13,478 bases of DNA from DATJFQ01 sp035495555. GTDB lineage: Bacteria; Acidobacteriota; Vicinamibacteria; Vicinamibacterales; 2-12-FULL-66-21. The stretch spans positions 1 through 13,478 of the forward strand of contig DATJFQ010000002.1 of NCBI GenBank assembly GCA_035495555.1, written 5' to 3'. This document shows positions 6,754 through 13,478 of this stretch, piece after piece (position 1 is the first letter of the stretch; every line of letters starts with the position of its first letter). The position numbers and the translations under genes were made by a program. The notes under the pieces were generated by a model. It worked only from the letters and a program-made list of their open reading frames with translations. It searched no databases and was not told where the DNA came from.

Positions 6754-7568
6754 TGAGCGTCACGTATTTTCGAGAGCGTGGGTGTCCCGTTTTCGCGCTG
6801 GCGCTGGTTGCCGCGGCGACCATTGGCGCGGCGGAGCTGAAGGTCAGCCTCGACAAGGAAACCGTCGGCAAACCGCCGACGGCGTTCGAGCCCATCGTCG
6901 GCACGTGGGTCGTCGTCAAGGACGGCGCGGAGAAGGCCATCATGGTCGACGGCCGGCCGTGGACGGCCACGAAGGACAATCCGACCAAACTCCTTGTCGA
7001 GAGCGCGCGGAAGCTGTACGGCACGTCGAATGAAGAGCTGATGGACAACGCGAAGCAGTTTGCGTACTACCCGGTCGCGGTGCTCAAGGGCCTCGAGAAC
7101 TTTTCGAACGGCTCGATCAGCATGATGTTCAGGACGGTTGCAGGCGAACTGGATCGATGTTCGGGGATTCTCTTCAACGTCAAGCCGAACGGCGACTGGC
7201 TCGCGCTTCGGTACAACGACACCGAGCACAACGTCGTCCTCTGGGAGTTCCACAATGGCATCCGGCGTCCGCTGATCCGGCCGCGCGACGGAGACCTCCT
7301 GAAAGGAGAAGGCGATCGCGAGAAGTGGCACGCGCTCCGGCTCGACGTCGACGGCGCGAACATCACGGGGACGCTCGACGGCACGAAGGTGCTCACCTAC
7401 GTTCTCGGCAGCGCTCCGGAACCTGGACGCAGCGGCGGCGCACCCAACCCGGATCTGTTTCCTGAAAACAATCCCGTGCTGAAGGCGCCGGTGACCGGAA
7501 AGGTCGGGCTGTGGTCGAAGACGGACTCGACGAGCTACTTCAAAGACTACGTCGTCAATCCGAAGTAG
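6753..7568 (+). CDS. Secreted protein, concanavalin/laminin-G-like (DUF1080-like)
   Basis: With ATG at 6753 the product has 271 residues; AGGAG at 6742-6746 is six bases before this ATG and only three before the alternative ATG at 6750. A signal peptide is visible (positively charged start, hydrophobic PVFALALVAAATIGAA, cleavage probably before ELKV). The mature part reads as a beta-sandwich: SISMMFRTVAGELDRCSGILFN, then GDWLALRYNDTEHNVVLWEF, WHALRLDVDGANITGTLDGTKVL and GKVGLWSKTDSTSYFKDYVV. That pattern is typical of concanavalin/laminin-G-like folds such as the 3-keto-disaccharide hydrolase (DUF1080) group. I see no catalytic residues that fix an activity, so it could be a binding protein. 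It overlaps the permease gene by one base and is followed six bases later by the TonB-dependent receptor. Confidence 0.8.
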   Translation: MSVTYFRERGCPVFALALVAAATIGAAELKVSLDKETVGKPPTAFEPIVGTWVVVKDGAEKAIMVDGRPWTATKDNPTKLLVESARKLYGTSNEELMDNAKQFAYYPVAVLKGLENFSNGSISMMFRTVAGELDRCSGILFNVKPNGDWLALRYNDTEHNVVLWEFHNGIRRPLIRPRDGDLLKGEGDREKWHALRLDVDGANITGTLDGTKVLTYVLGSAPEPGRSGGAPNPDLFPENNPVLKAPVTGKVGLWSKTDSTSYFKDYVVNPK

Positions 7569-7574
7569 GAGCAT

Positions 7575-10550
7575 ATGGTGAAGCGAATCGTGCTACTGAT
7601 GTCCGCGTTCGGGATCCTCGCGGCGCCAGCGCTCGCCTTGCCTCGCCCAAGCGCCGAAGCAGCGACGGGACAGTCCCCGAACACGGCGACCGTCGTCGTG
7701 GTCGTCGCCGACCAGACCGGCGCGTCGGTTCCCGACGCAGTCGTGACCGCGACCAACGCCCAGACGGGCCTTCGGCGGGAGGCGAAAACGTCCAGCGACG
7801 GCAGCGCGACGCTTGCGGCGCTCCCGATCGCCGGGACGTACGTGCTCGCTGTCAGCAAGCCAGGCTTCGCCACGCAGGACGATGTCAGCGATTTGAAACT
7901 GCGGGCGGGCGAGACCGCCACCGTCCGCGTGAAGCTGATCGTCGGCAGCGAGAAGAGCGAAGTCACCGTCTATGGCACGACGGAGGGCATCCGCGAAGAT
8001 CCGCAGCTCGGGCGTCGGCTTGAATCGAAGGAGATCGACGAGACGCCGCTGCTCGGCCGGAAGGCGACCTACCTGCCGCTGCTCAATGCGGCATTCCGGC
8101 CCGCGCGAGGGACCGGCGATCTGTTCGTGAACGCCGTGTATTCGGTAACGGGCGCAGGCGGGCGGCGGGAGACGGCCGTCACGATGGACGGCGCGACGAA
8201 CGACGATCCGTGGGGACGGCAGACGATGATGGCGACGATACCGGCGGGCGCAATCCAGGAAATGAGCGTGATGTCGAACGCCTTTTCCGCGGAGTTCGGC
8301 TGGACGTCGAGCGCGGCGGTCAACATCGTGACGAAGGCCGGCACCAACGCTCTGCACGGCGAAGGGCTGTTTCTGGGACGGCCGGGCGGCATGCAGGCGA
8401 CGAGGCTGGGGACGGCCCCTCAGTGCCCGCCGTCGATCGCGACGTGCGAGACACCGGCGGTCAACGGAATCGAGACCGCGATTCTCGCGCCCGACATTCC
8501 CGATTCGCTCGCCCAGATCTCCGCGTCGATCGGAGGTCCCATCGCAAAGGACCGCACGCAGTACTTCGGGGCGTTCGATTACACGCATCAGGATCGCGCC
8601 GCCCCCATCACGTCACCCCTCGTGCCCGCGGGTTCGACGATCGTCGGACGGTATCGGCAGGGACTGTTCGACGGGCGCATCGATCACAAGCTGACGTCGC
8701 TGCACACGCTCACCGTGCGGGCCAACATCGACCACTTCTCGGACACGAATCCGCAGGATGTGGTCTCCGGCAACACCCTCGCGAGCGCCGGGCGCGCATT
8801 CACGCGACACACCTGGTCCCTCCAGGCCAACGAGACCGCGATCCTGAGCGCGCGTATGGTGAACGAAGCCCGGTTCGCGTATCTGGACGGCGATCCGATT
8901 ACGCAGTTCGAACCGGCGCAGCCGTCCACGCAGTTCACCCGGGCCGGATCGGCGCCGTTCACGCTCGGCGAAAGCCGCTACGCGCACATCTTCAGCCGGC
9001 AGGGACAGTTCTCCGACACGCTGACGTGGTCCGCGGGCAACCACTCCATCCGCCTGGGCGGCAGCGCCGCGCACGCCACCTCGGGCGGCGACGGCACGGA
9101 GTTCGGCAGCCCGTTCGTGCTCGGTCAGTTCACGGTGGTCTCGTCCACGATCGCGCCGTTCGATCAGCTCACGCTGTCGAACATGCAGAGCTACACGCAG
9201 GGGTTCAACTTCGGCGTCGGGACGTACACGCAGCAGCAGTGGCTCTTCGCGGCGTACGCGCAGGACACGTACCGCGCGCGTCCCGATCTCTCGCTGGATC
9301 TCGGCCTTCGCTACGATCGCCAGACGTTCAGCGACGCGACGAAGAACTTCGCGCCGCGCGTCGGCTTTTCATGGAGTCCGGCGGGCGACCCGAGGACCGC
9401 GGTCCGCGGCGGATACGGGCTCTACTGGACGCAGCTGCGATCGAATCTCGCGGCGAACTTCGAGCTGAACGGGCCGCTCGGCATCGGATCCTACAGCGCC
9501 AACCCCGGTCAGACCGGTTTTCCGTCCTGCCTCACGTGCACGCCCGTCATCTTCGATCCGAACGCCGCGGCGGCGTCGCTTCCGGCGCGGAACGTAACGA
9601 TCCGTCCCGGGCGCGCCGACTTCTACACGCCGATCTTCGCCAGATTCGGCGTGGACTTCGCGCGGCTGCCGAACTATCCGTCCCGGCTCGTGAACCCGAA
9701 GAGCCAGGTGGCGTCGGTCGGCGTCGAACGCGAGGTTGCGCGCGGCGTGTTCGTCTCAGCGGATTACGTCCGCCAGCACTGGACCGATCTCGATCGTACC
9801 GTCGATCTCAACGCGCCGACGACATTCGCGCGGACTGCGCCGGGCCAGGTACGATCGGCGGCCGCCGCCGACGCGACCCGGCCGATCGCGCCCGTCAACG
9901 GCGGCTTCCGCCAGATCAACGTGATCATGAATCTCGGTGTCGCCGACTACGACGGCCTGCAGACGATGGTCAGCTATCGCGGCACGCGGCGGCTGACCGC
10001 GTCGCTCAGCTACACGCTGTCGAAGGCGACCAACACGACCGAGCCGAACGGCAACGGCGTCAACCCGAACGAGGCGAACATCAGCGCGCTCGGAGAAGAA
10101 GAGCGCGGCCCCAGCCTGCTCGACCAGCGCCATCGGGCCGTCCTGAACGTCAACTATCGCCTGCCCTGGCACATCACGGCGGGGACGGTGTCGCAATTCG
10201 CGTCTCCGCGCCCGTTCAACGCGACCACGGGCGTCGACAACAACGGCGATCGCGCCAACAACGATCGTCCGGTCATCGACGGCGTCGTGGCCGGCAAGTC
10301 CTCGTTCCGCGGGACGAGCATTTCGGACGTGTCACTGTTTGCGGAAGGCCGCGTCCGGACCGGAGGCAGCCGCGCGCTGCTGCTGCGCGTCGAAGGCTTC
10401 AACATCTTCAACCACGCGAACGTGTTTGCGAGGAACGGCGTCTATGGCGACGGCGCCACGCCGCTCGCGACCTTCGGCCAGGCGACCCCCGGCCTCGCCG
10501 CCATGGAACCGCCCAGGATGGTGCAGTTTCAGGCCAGGGTGACGTGGTGA
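7575..10550 (+). CDS. TonB-dependent receptor with carboxypeptidase-regulatory-like domain
   Basis: The 991-residue outer-membrane protein has a signal peptide (MVKRIVLLMSAFGILAAPAL, cleavage near 22). A carboxypeptidase-regulatory-like domain follows (about 37-122, with DQTGASVPDAVVTATNAQTG and LPIAGTYVLAVSKPGF). A possible TonB box is EVTVYGTT (129-136). The plug domain spans about 145-265 (TMDGATNDDPWG, MSVMSNAFSAEFGWTSSAAVNIVTKAGTN). A long beta-barrel ends in an aromatic C-terminal residue (RVTW). This Oar-like architecture is common in Acidobacteriota, where substrates are mostly unknown. AGGAG at 7567-7571 precedes the ATG. The gene is six bases after the secreted-protein gene, so receptor, secreted protein and ABC system are probably co-transcribed. 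The stop codon lies within the first copy of an octamer repeat array. Confidence 0.94.
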   Translation: MVKRIVLLMSAFGILAAPALALPRPSAEAATGQSPNTATVVVVVADQTGASVPDAVVTATNAQTGLRREAKTSSDGSATLAALPIAGTYVLAVSKPGFATQDDVSDLKLRAGETATVRVKLIVGSEKSEVTVYGTTEGIREDPQLGRRLESKEIDETPLLGRKATYLPLLNAAFRPARGTGDLFVNAVYSVTGAGGRRETAVTMDGATNDDPWGRQTMMATIPAGAIQEMSVMSNAFSAEFGWTSSAAVNIVTKAGTNALHGEGLFLGRPGGMQATRLGTAPQCPPSIATCETPAVNGIETAILAPDIPDSLAQISASIGGPIAKDRTQYFGAFDYTHQDRAAPITSPLVPAGSTIVGRYRQGLFDGRIDHKLTSLHTLTVRANIDHFSDTNPQDVVSGNTLASAGRAFTRHTWSLQANETAILSARMVNEARFAYLDGDPITQFEPAQPSTQFTRAGSAPFTLGESRYAHIFSRQGQFSDTLTWSAGNHSIRLGGSAAHATSGGDGTEFGSPFVLGQFTVVSSTIAPFDQLTLSNMQSYTQGFNFGVGTYTQQQWLFAAYAQDTYRARPDLSLDLGLRYDRQTFSDATKNFAPRVGFSWSPAGDPRTAVRGGYGLYWTQLRSNLAANFELNGPLGIGSYSANPGQTGFPSCLTCTPVIFDPNAAAASLPARNVTIRPGRADFYTPIFARFGVDFARLPNYPSRLVNPKSQVASVGVEREVARGVFVSADYVRQHWTDLDRTVDLNAPTTFARTAPGQVRSAAAADATRPIAPVNGGFRQINVIMNLGVADYDGLQTMVSYRGTRRLTASLSYTLSKATNTTEPNGNGVNPNEANISALGEEERGPSLLDQRHRAVLNVNYRLPWHITAGTVSQFASPRPFNATTGVDNNGDRANNDRPVIDGVVAGKSSFRGTSISDVSLFAEGRVRTGGSRALLLRVEGFNIFNHANVFARNGVYGDGATPLATFGQATPGLAAMEPPRMVQFQARVTW

Positions 10551-10702
10551 ATTCGTGAATTCGTGAATTCGCGAATTGATGAATTGGGGTGTTGCAGGAT
10601 CGTGCAATTCCGGGCAAGATGCCGCAGATTCTACGAGTCCGGCCGATAAGAAGCTGGTAAGTTAAATTCACCAATTCACCTGTTCACCAATTTCACCAAT
10701 TG
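10547..10702. repeat. Inverted pair of 8-bp repeat arrays between receptor and Ku genes
   Basis: Left array: GTGAATTC three times exactly (10547-10570), then GCGAATTG and ATGAATTG (to 10586). Right array: AATTCACC twice (10665-10680), TGTTCACC, AATTTCACC and AATTG (to 10702), whose reverse complement is GGTGAATT. The two arrays carry the same GTGAATT core in opposite orientation around a 78-base centre. The left array overlaps the receptor stop codon, and the right array ends five bases before the Ku start codon. The layout parallels the spacer between the two tRNA-Arg genes. Confidence 0.85.
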
Positions 10703-10707
10703 TTTTT

Positions 10708-11571
10708 ATGGCTGCTAGACCGACCTGGAAAGGCTTTCTCAAGATCAGCCTCGTGAACATTCCGGTCCGGGTGTTCCCCGCGACCGACTCCGCCGCGACG
10801 ATCAGCTTCAATCAGCTCCACGGCGAGTGCCAGACGCGCATTCAGCAGAAGCGCTGGTGCCCGAAGTGCGAGCGCGAGATCCCGCTGTCGGAAATCGTCA
10901 AGGGCTACGAGTTCGAGAAAGGCCGCTACGTGGTGATGGACGAGGAGGACTTGTCGAAGGTGAGGCCCGAATCGACGCGCGTCATCGATCTCGTGCAGTT
11001 CACCGACGCGGCGGCGATCGATCCGATCTACGTCGAGCGGCCATACTATCTCGCGCCGGACGGACAGATGGCCCAGGAGGCGTTCGCCGTCATGCGCGAG
11101 GGCATGAAAGGAAAGGCCGGCATCGGCAAGCTGGCGCTCTACGGCCGCGAGTACCTCGTCGCCGTGCAGCCCAAAGACAAGGGACTCGTGATGTACACCA
11201 TGCGGCGGGCGAACGAGATCCGCAGCATGGACGCGATCGACGAGCTGGGCGGCGTGCCGTCCAAGGTGAAGCCCGACGAGATCAAGCTCGCGAAACAGGT
11301 GATCGGCAATTTCGAAGGGGAGCTGAACCTCAGCGAATACAGGGACGAGTATCAGGAGGAGCTGCAGCGGATCATCGACGCGAAGATCGCGGGCGAGGAA
11401 GTGGTGGCGACCGAAGAGAAGACGCCGCCGAAAGTCGTCAACCTGATGGACGCGCTGCGGCAAAGCCTCGATCGCGTGAGCACGGGAAAGAAGAAGGCGG
11501 CGAAGGTGGACATCGAAAAGCCCGCCCGGACGGCCAAGGCTCCGCCCGCCCGGAAGCGCGCGCGCGGCTGA
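10708..11571 (+). CDS. ku: Ku DNA-end-binding protein, NHEJ
   Basis: The 287-residue protein matches bacterial Ku, the ring-shaped homodimer that threads onto DNA ends and recruits LigD. Signatures include the start WKGFLKISLVNIPVRVFPAT, the IVKGYEFEKGRYVVMDEEDL block and YYLAPDG (about 118-124). KGLVMYTMRRANEIR and PDEIKLAKQVI follow, with EYRDEYQEELQRIIDAKIAG in the C-terminal bridge region. A HxxC-x9-CxxC cluster (His38, Cys41, Cys51, Cys54) within LHGECQTRIQQKRWCPKC could bind zinc, which many bacterial Ku proteins lack. The tail from about 262 is Lys/Arg/Ala rich (GKKKAAK to RKRARG), as in Ku forms whose extension contacts DNA. No Shine-Dalgarno sequence precedes the ATG; the upstream bases are a repeat array. 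Its partner ligD lies about 7.5 kb away on the other strand. Confidence 0.96.
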   Translation: MAARPTWKGFLKISLVNIPVRVFPATDSAATISFNQLHGECQTRIQQKRWCPKCEREIPLSEIVKGYEFEKGRYVVMDEEDLSKVRPESTRVIDLVQFTDAAAIDPIYVERPYYLAPDGQMAQEAFAVMREGMKGKAGIGKLALYGREYLVAVQPKDKGLVMYTMRRANEIRSMDAIDELGGVPSKVKPDEIKLAKQVIGNFEGELNLSEYRDEYQEELQRIIDAKIAGEEVVATEEKTPPKVVNLMDALRQSLDRVSTGKKKAAKVDIEKPARTAKAPPARKRARG

Positions 11572-11787
11572 TTACCGCGCGTTGAACTGGTCGAAGATCT
11601 GCTCGCGGACGTACTGAGGAGTTGTCCCGCTGCCCGCGCGAATCGACAGCGTCGTCTGCACGTTGCCGCCGATGGCGACGCGCCAGCGATCGGGCTGCGG
11701 TTCGGCGGTGATCGTCAGAGGCACGTCGCCGGCGCCCAGCTCGCGCAGGGCGAGCCGCGCAATCCGCTCCACATCCTGAAGCTGCAT
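11572..11787 (-). CDS. Small hypothetical protein (71 aa)
   Basis: I do not recognise a family. The product reads QLQDVERIARLALREL, an amphipathic helix, followed by predicted beta strands (VPLTITAEP, WRVAIGG, TTLSIRAGSG) and a C-terminal helix YVREQIFDQF. It has no cysteine, signal peptide or membrane segment, so a small cytoplasmic alpha/beta protein is likely. Its TAA stop directly abuts the Ku TGA stop, making the two genes convergent with no gap. The ATG at 11787 has no obvious Shine-Dalgarno sequence. The clean secondary-structure pattern and lack of a competing gene on the other strand make it more credible than a chance frame. Confidence 0.65.
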   Translation of the reverse strand: MQLQDVERIARLALRELGAGDVPLTITAEPQPDRWRVAIGGNVQTTLSIRAGSGTTPQYVREQIFDQFNAR

Positions 11788-11848
11788 CGAGACGCGTGGA
11801 CTATAGCACGTCCCCCGCGGCTTACTCGTAAATCTGCTGGAGAGGACA

Positions 11849-11877
11849 CTGGCGAGCGTCCGCGTTTCTGCTACACT
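11849..11877 (+). promoter_or_regulatory. Possible sigma-70-type promoter for tRNA-His
   Basis: A TACACT hexamer (11872-11877) stands 17 bases after CTGGCG (11849-11854), a weak match to TTGACA. Transcription would start near 11884, about 27 bases before the tRNA. The surrounding 11788-11910 holds no gene. Confidence 0.4.
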
Positions 11878-11910
11878 TGGAAGGTTCTACCCGCCGGGAA
11901 CGGTCTCGAT

Positions 11911-11986
11911 GGTGGGTGTAGCTCAAAGGTAGAGCACCGGACTGTGGCTCCGGACGCTGCGGGTTCGAGTCCCGTCATCCACCCCA
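11911..11986 (+). tRNA. tRNA-His (anticodon GTG)
   Basis: Complete cloverleaf. The acceptor stem GTGGGTG (11912-11918) pairs with CATCCAC, with one G-U pair. The His-specific extra G at -1 (11911) faces C73, and CCA is encoded (11984-11986). The D arm is GCTC/GAGC, the anticodon loop CTGTGGC between CCGGA and TCCGG gives anticodon GTG, and the T loop is TTCGAGT. An IS remnant begins within 180 bases of its 3' end. Confidence 0.96.
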
Positions 11987-12163
11987 CTCATAAAATCCGC
12001 GAGGGAATACGGCAGTTTTCCCCTCGCTCCGGCGGGTCAGCTAACAGAAAGCTAACGAATGGCCGCCCAAACGCCCAATTCCAAGTCCATCCACGCGCTT
12101 TGGCCCGTCGAGGGGATCGACAGAGCGACCCTGCCCCGCGTGATGACACGCAGCCGCGTCGCC

Positions 12164-12452
12164 GCGAGATTCACCTGATCCTCGACAATCTCGCGACCCA
12201 CAAAACGCAAAAGTGGGGACGTTCTTGGCCGCGCATCCGCAGGTGCATCTGCATTTCACGCCGACCTACTCGTCCTGGCTGAATCAAGTCGAGCTCTGGT
12301 TTGCCAAAATCGAACGCGACATTCTCGCACGCGGCATCTTCACTTCGATTGCTGACCTCCGCCGCAAGATCATGAAATACATTCGCCGTTACAATCGCGC
12401 GCCGAAACCGTTTCGCTGGTCCTACGCCGATCCGACACGCCGGATCGCGTGA
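12164..12452 (+). pseudogene. Truncated, frameshifted IS630-type transposase remnant
   Basis: The first frame gives IHLILDNLATHKTQK (from about 12164), with the second catalytic Asp of the IS630/Tc1 DDE domain. The reading then continues one base back as VGTFLAAHPQVHLHFTPTYSSWLNQVE and on to the stop at 12450-12452, with the final Glu in NQVELWF. The change of frame falls at CAAAAG (12208-12213). The helix-turn-helix N-terminus and first Asp are missing; 11987-12163, between the tRNA-His and this point, shows no recognisable transposase sequence. A programmed -1 shift is conceivable at AAAAG, but the 5' loss makes a dead fragment more likely. Confidence 0.8.
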
Positions 12453-12482
12453 CTACTGTACAAATGACGACTACAGTCCACT
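12453..12482 (+). mobile_element. Possible right end of the IS630 remnant
   Basis: Directly after the transposase stop, ACTGTA (12456-12461) and TACAGT (12473-12478) form an inverted repeat, followed by CCAC and then TA (12483-12484), the dinucleotide IS630 elements target. No matching left inverted repeat is found between the tRNA-His gene and the transposase fragment, so the left end appears lost. Confidence 0.35.
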
Positions 12483-12492
12483 AGCCTAGACG

Positions 12493-13206
12493 TCACAAAC
12501 GAAAGCCAAAGCCGCACCCAAGCGTGTAGATCGCCGGTGAGAATTGCAGGTAGCGAAATTGCGGTCCGCGCCGAACGATGATCACGCGACCTGAGACGGA
12601 CAGATCGGTCGACGGCGATACGGATCGTCTGAGGTGCGCGCCGGCCTCGAAGGCAAGATGAGTGGCCCTCTCCTGCCAATGCCCGCTCGGAGGCTCGTAG
12701 GCGGTTCGATCCACATAGTTGATGTCAAAATGCTCACGCACGGACCCGAGACCGCCCAGAACGTCCAGCGCGTACGACCGATGCAGTATCTCTCTTCCAA
12801 ACAGGCCAATAGTTGCAACGTTCCAATTGGCGACTTGCATGGAATCGTGGCCTTGCACCACAGCACCTGTCGTTTGTGACCCGATCGCCACGATCTCAGC
12901 GCCAGCAAAAAGCCGGGCCGGCAGAGCGATTCGAGTCAACGCCGCGACCGCGGGTGCGCGTCCCCACACTCGCGTAACGGTCCCATGGCCGGGGATGGCC
13001 AGGCTTCTGCCGGGATCGCCGGCGAACAAGGCGACGAGATCCACAGAGAGGCGAGGTGGCGCGAGATGCTGAACGTCCGCCGCCGAAGGATCCCTCTGCG
13101 GCACAGCACCTTCCAAGCTTTGAGCCATCCCGTTCGCGGGTGCAGCACGTAATGCGACCAGTAGCCCAGTAGCGATCACTATCCCCCATACTGAGCGGCC
13201 GATCAT
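12493..13206 (-). CDS. Probable outer-membrane beta-barrel protein, function unknown
   Basis: The 237-residue product begins with a signal peptide (MIGRSVWGIVIATGLLVALRAAPANGMAQS, cleavage near 29). The mature part alternates hydrophobic and polar residues, as in beta strands: PRLSVDLVALFAG, ALPARLFAGAEIVAIG, WNVATIGLFGREIL, YALDVLGGLGSVREHF, THLAFEAGAHLRRSV and DLSVSGRVIIVRRG. It ends in GCGFGFRL, a plausible last strand. This suggests a small outer-membrane barrel, not an enzyme; no known family is recognised. GGGAGGA lies about nine bases before the ATG, supporting the start. It points toward the IS remnant and lies in a stretch that looks less GC-rich than the rest of the window. Confidence 0.75.
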   Translation of the reverse strand: MIGRSVWGIVIATGLLVALRAAPANGMAQSLEGAVPQRDPSAADVQHLAPPRLSVDLVALFAGDPGRSLAIPGHGTVTRVWGRAPAVAALTRIALPARLFAGAEIVAIGSQTTGAVVQGHDSMQVANWNVATIGLFGREILHRSYALDVLGGLGSVREHFDINYVDRTAYEPPSGHWQERATHLAFEAGAHLRRSVSPSTDLSVSGRVIIVRRGPQFRYLQFSPAIYTLGCGFGFRL

Positions 13207-13242
13207 GTCGGCGGTCCTCCCTGAGATAACTACTGACCAAGT

Positions 13243-13392
13243 CTAATTCACATCAGGGTCGACGACCCGAACATGCGCTTCGTAACTGAGCAGCTCCTGA
13301 CTGCTGATCCGACTCAACACGAAGATGGCGTGCCCATAATCCAGCATGGTGCCGGATCCTCGGCAACGCGGTTCCGCAAGGTCTGCCCACAC
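13243..13392 (-). CDS. Possible small ORF (49 codons), unknown
   Basis: On the minus strand a GTG at 13392 follows AAGGAAGG by about five bases and opens a 49-codon frame ending in TAG at 13243-13245. An in-frame TAG directly precedes the GTG. The reading includes GTMLDYGHAIFVLSRISSQE and ends in HVRVVDPDVN; an internal ATG (codon 16) gives a 34-residue alternative. The stop is 36 bases before the outer-membrane protein start, in the same direction, so they could share a transcript. It could also be the 3' remnant of a longer gene, or chance. Positions 13393-13478 show nothing else. Confidence 0.3.
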   Translation of the reverse strand: MWADLAEPRCRGSGTMLDYGHAIFVLSRISSQELLSYEAHVRVVDPDVN

Positions 13393-13478
13393 CTAGACCT
13401 TCCTTGAACGATGCGGCCAACCGGCTGGCTGAGAATACGGACTAATTCCGCCAACAAGCAGACTGACGACCGCGCCTA

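Noticed and set aside
8210..10558. 782-codon plus-strand frame inside the TonB-dependent receptor gene
   Set aside because: Arg/Gly/Ala-rich shadow of the receptor codons with no motifs; the receptor frame has a signal peptide, known domains and a ribosome site.
11911..12482. Genomic island integrated at tRNA-His with an integrase
   Set aside because: No integrase gene and no duplicated tRNA 3' end are visible in the window; only an IS remnant is present.

Overview
The window is GC-rich bacterial chromosome. Its gene content suggests a soil-type Acidobacteriota, perhaps Vicinamibacteria. The pointers are a roughly 1000-residue TonB-dependent receptor with an N-terminal carboxypeptidase-regulatory-like domain, a BlaI/M56 pair, an ABC-2 permease fused to a GldG-like domain, and a bacterial NHEJ set. 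This placement is inferred from gene families only.

Layout. Positions 1-302 hold no confident gene, only a strong imperfect hairpin and a possible frameshifted coding remnant. Two tRNA-Arg genes (CCG and TCG anticodons) lie on the minus strand at 303-379 and 524-600. They are separated by an unusual spacer built of inverted, degenerate 8-bp repeats around GC-rich palindromes. A minus-strand thioredoxin-like [2Fe-2S] ferredoxin (638-1003) and a plus-strand 51-residue, extremely acidic protein (1057-1212) follow. The minus-strand LigD gene (ligase-polymerase, no phosphoesterase domain) occupies 1220-3226.

A BlaI-family repressor and an M56 (BlaR1-like) metallopeptidase start just beyond, divergent from ligD and overlapping by ATGA. 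Next comes a tightly spaced plus-strand block: ABC ATPase, ABC-2 permease with GldG-like domain, secreted laminin G/concanavalin-like protein, and TonB-dependent receptor (4713-10550). Overlaps or gaps of a few bases suggest one transcript. Ku follows at 10708-11571, so both core NHEJ genes are present but separated by about 7.5 kb of envelope and regulatory genes.

The right end holds a small unknown gene (11572-11787, minus), tRNA-His with encoded CCA (11911-11986), a truncated and frameshifted IS630-type transposase (to 12452), a probable outer-membrane beta-barrel protein (12493-13206, minus), and a possible 49-codon ORF upstream of it. This end looks less GC-rich and more disturbed than the rest.

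The most unusual signal is a set of short-period tandem repeats (7, 8 or 9 bp) at four gene boundaries. Two of these are paired octamer arrays in inverted orientation flanking 60-78 nt cores. One is a 9-bp array translated in frame as the Asn-Pro-rich tail of the ABC ATPase. I see no CRISPR array, defence island or complete mobile element.
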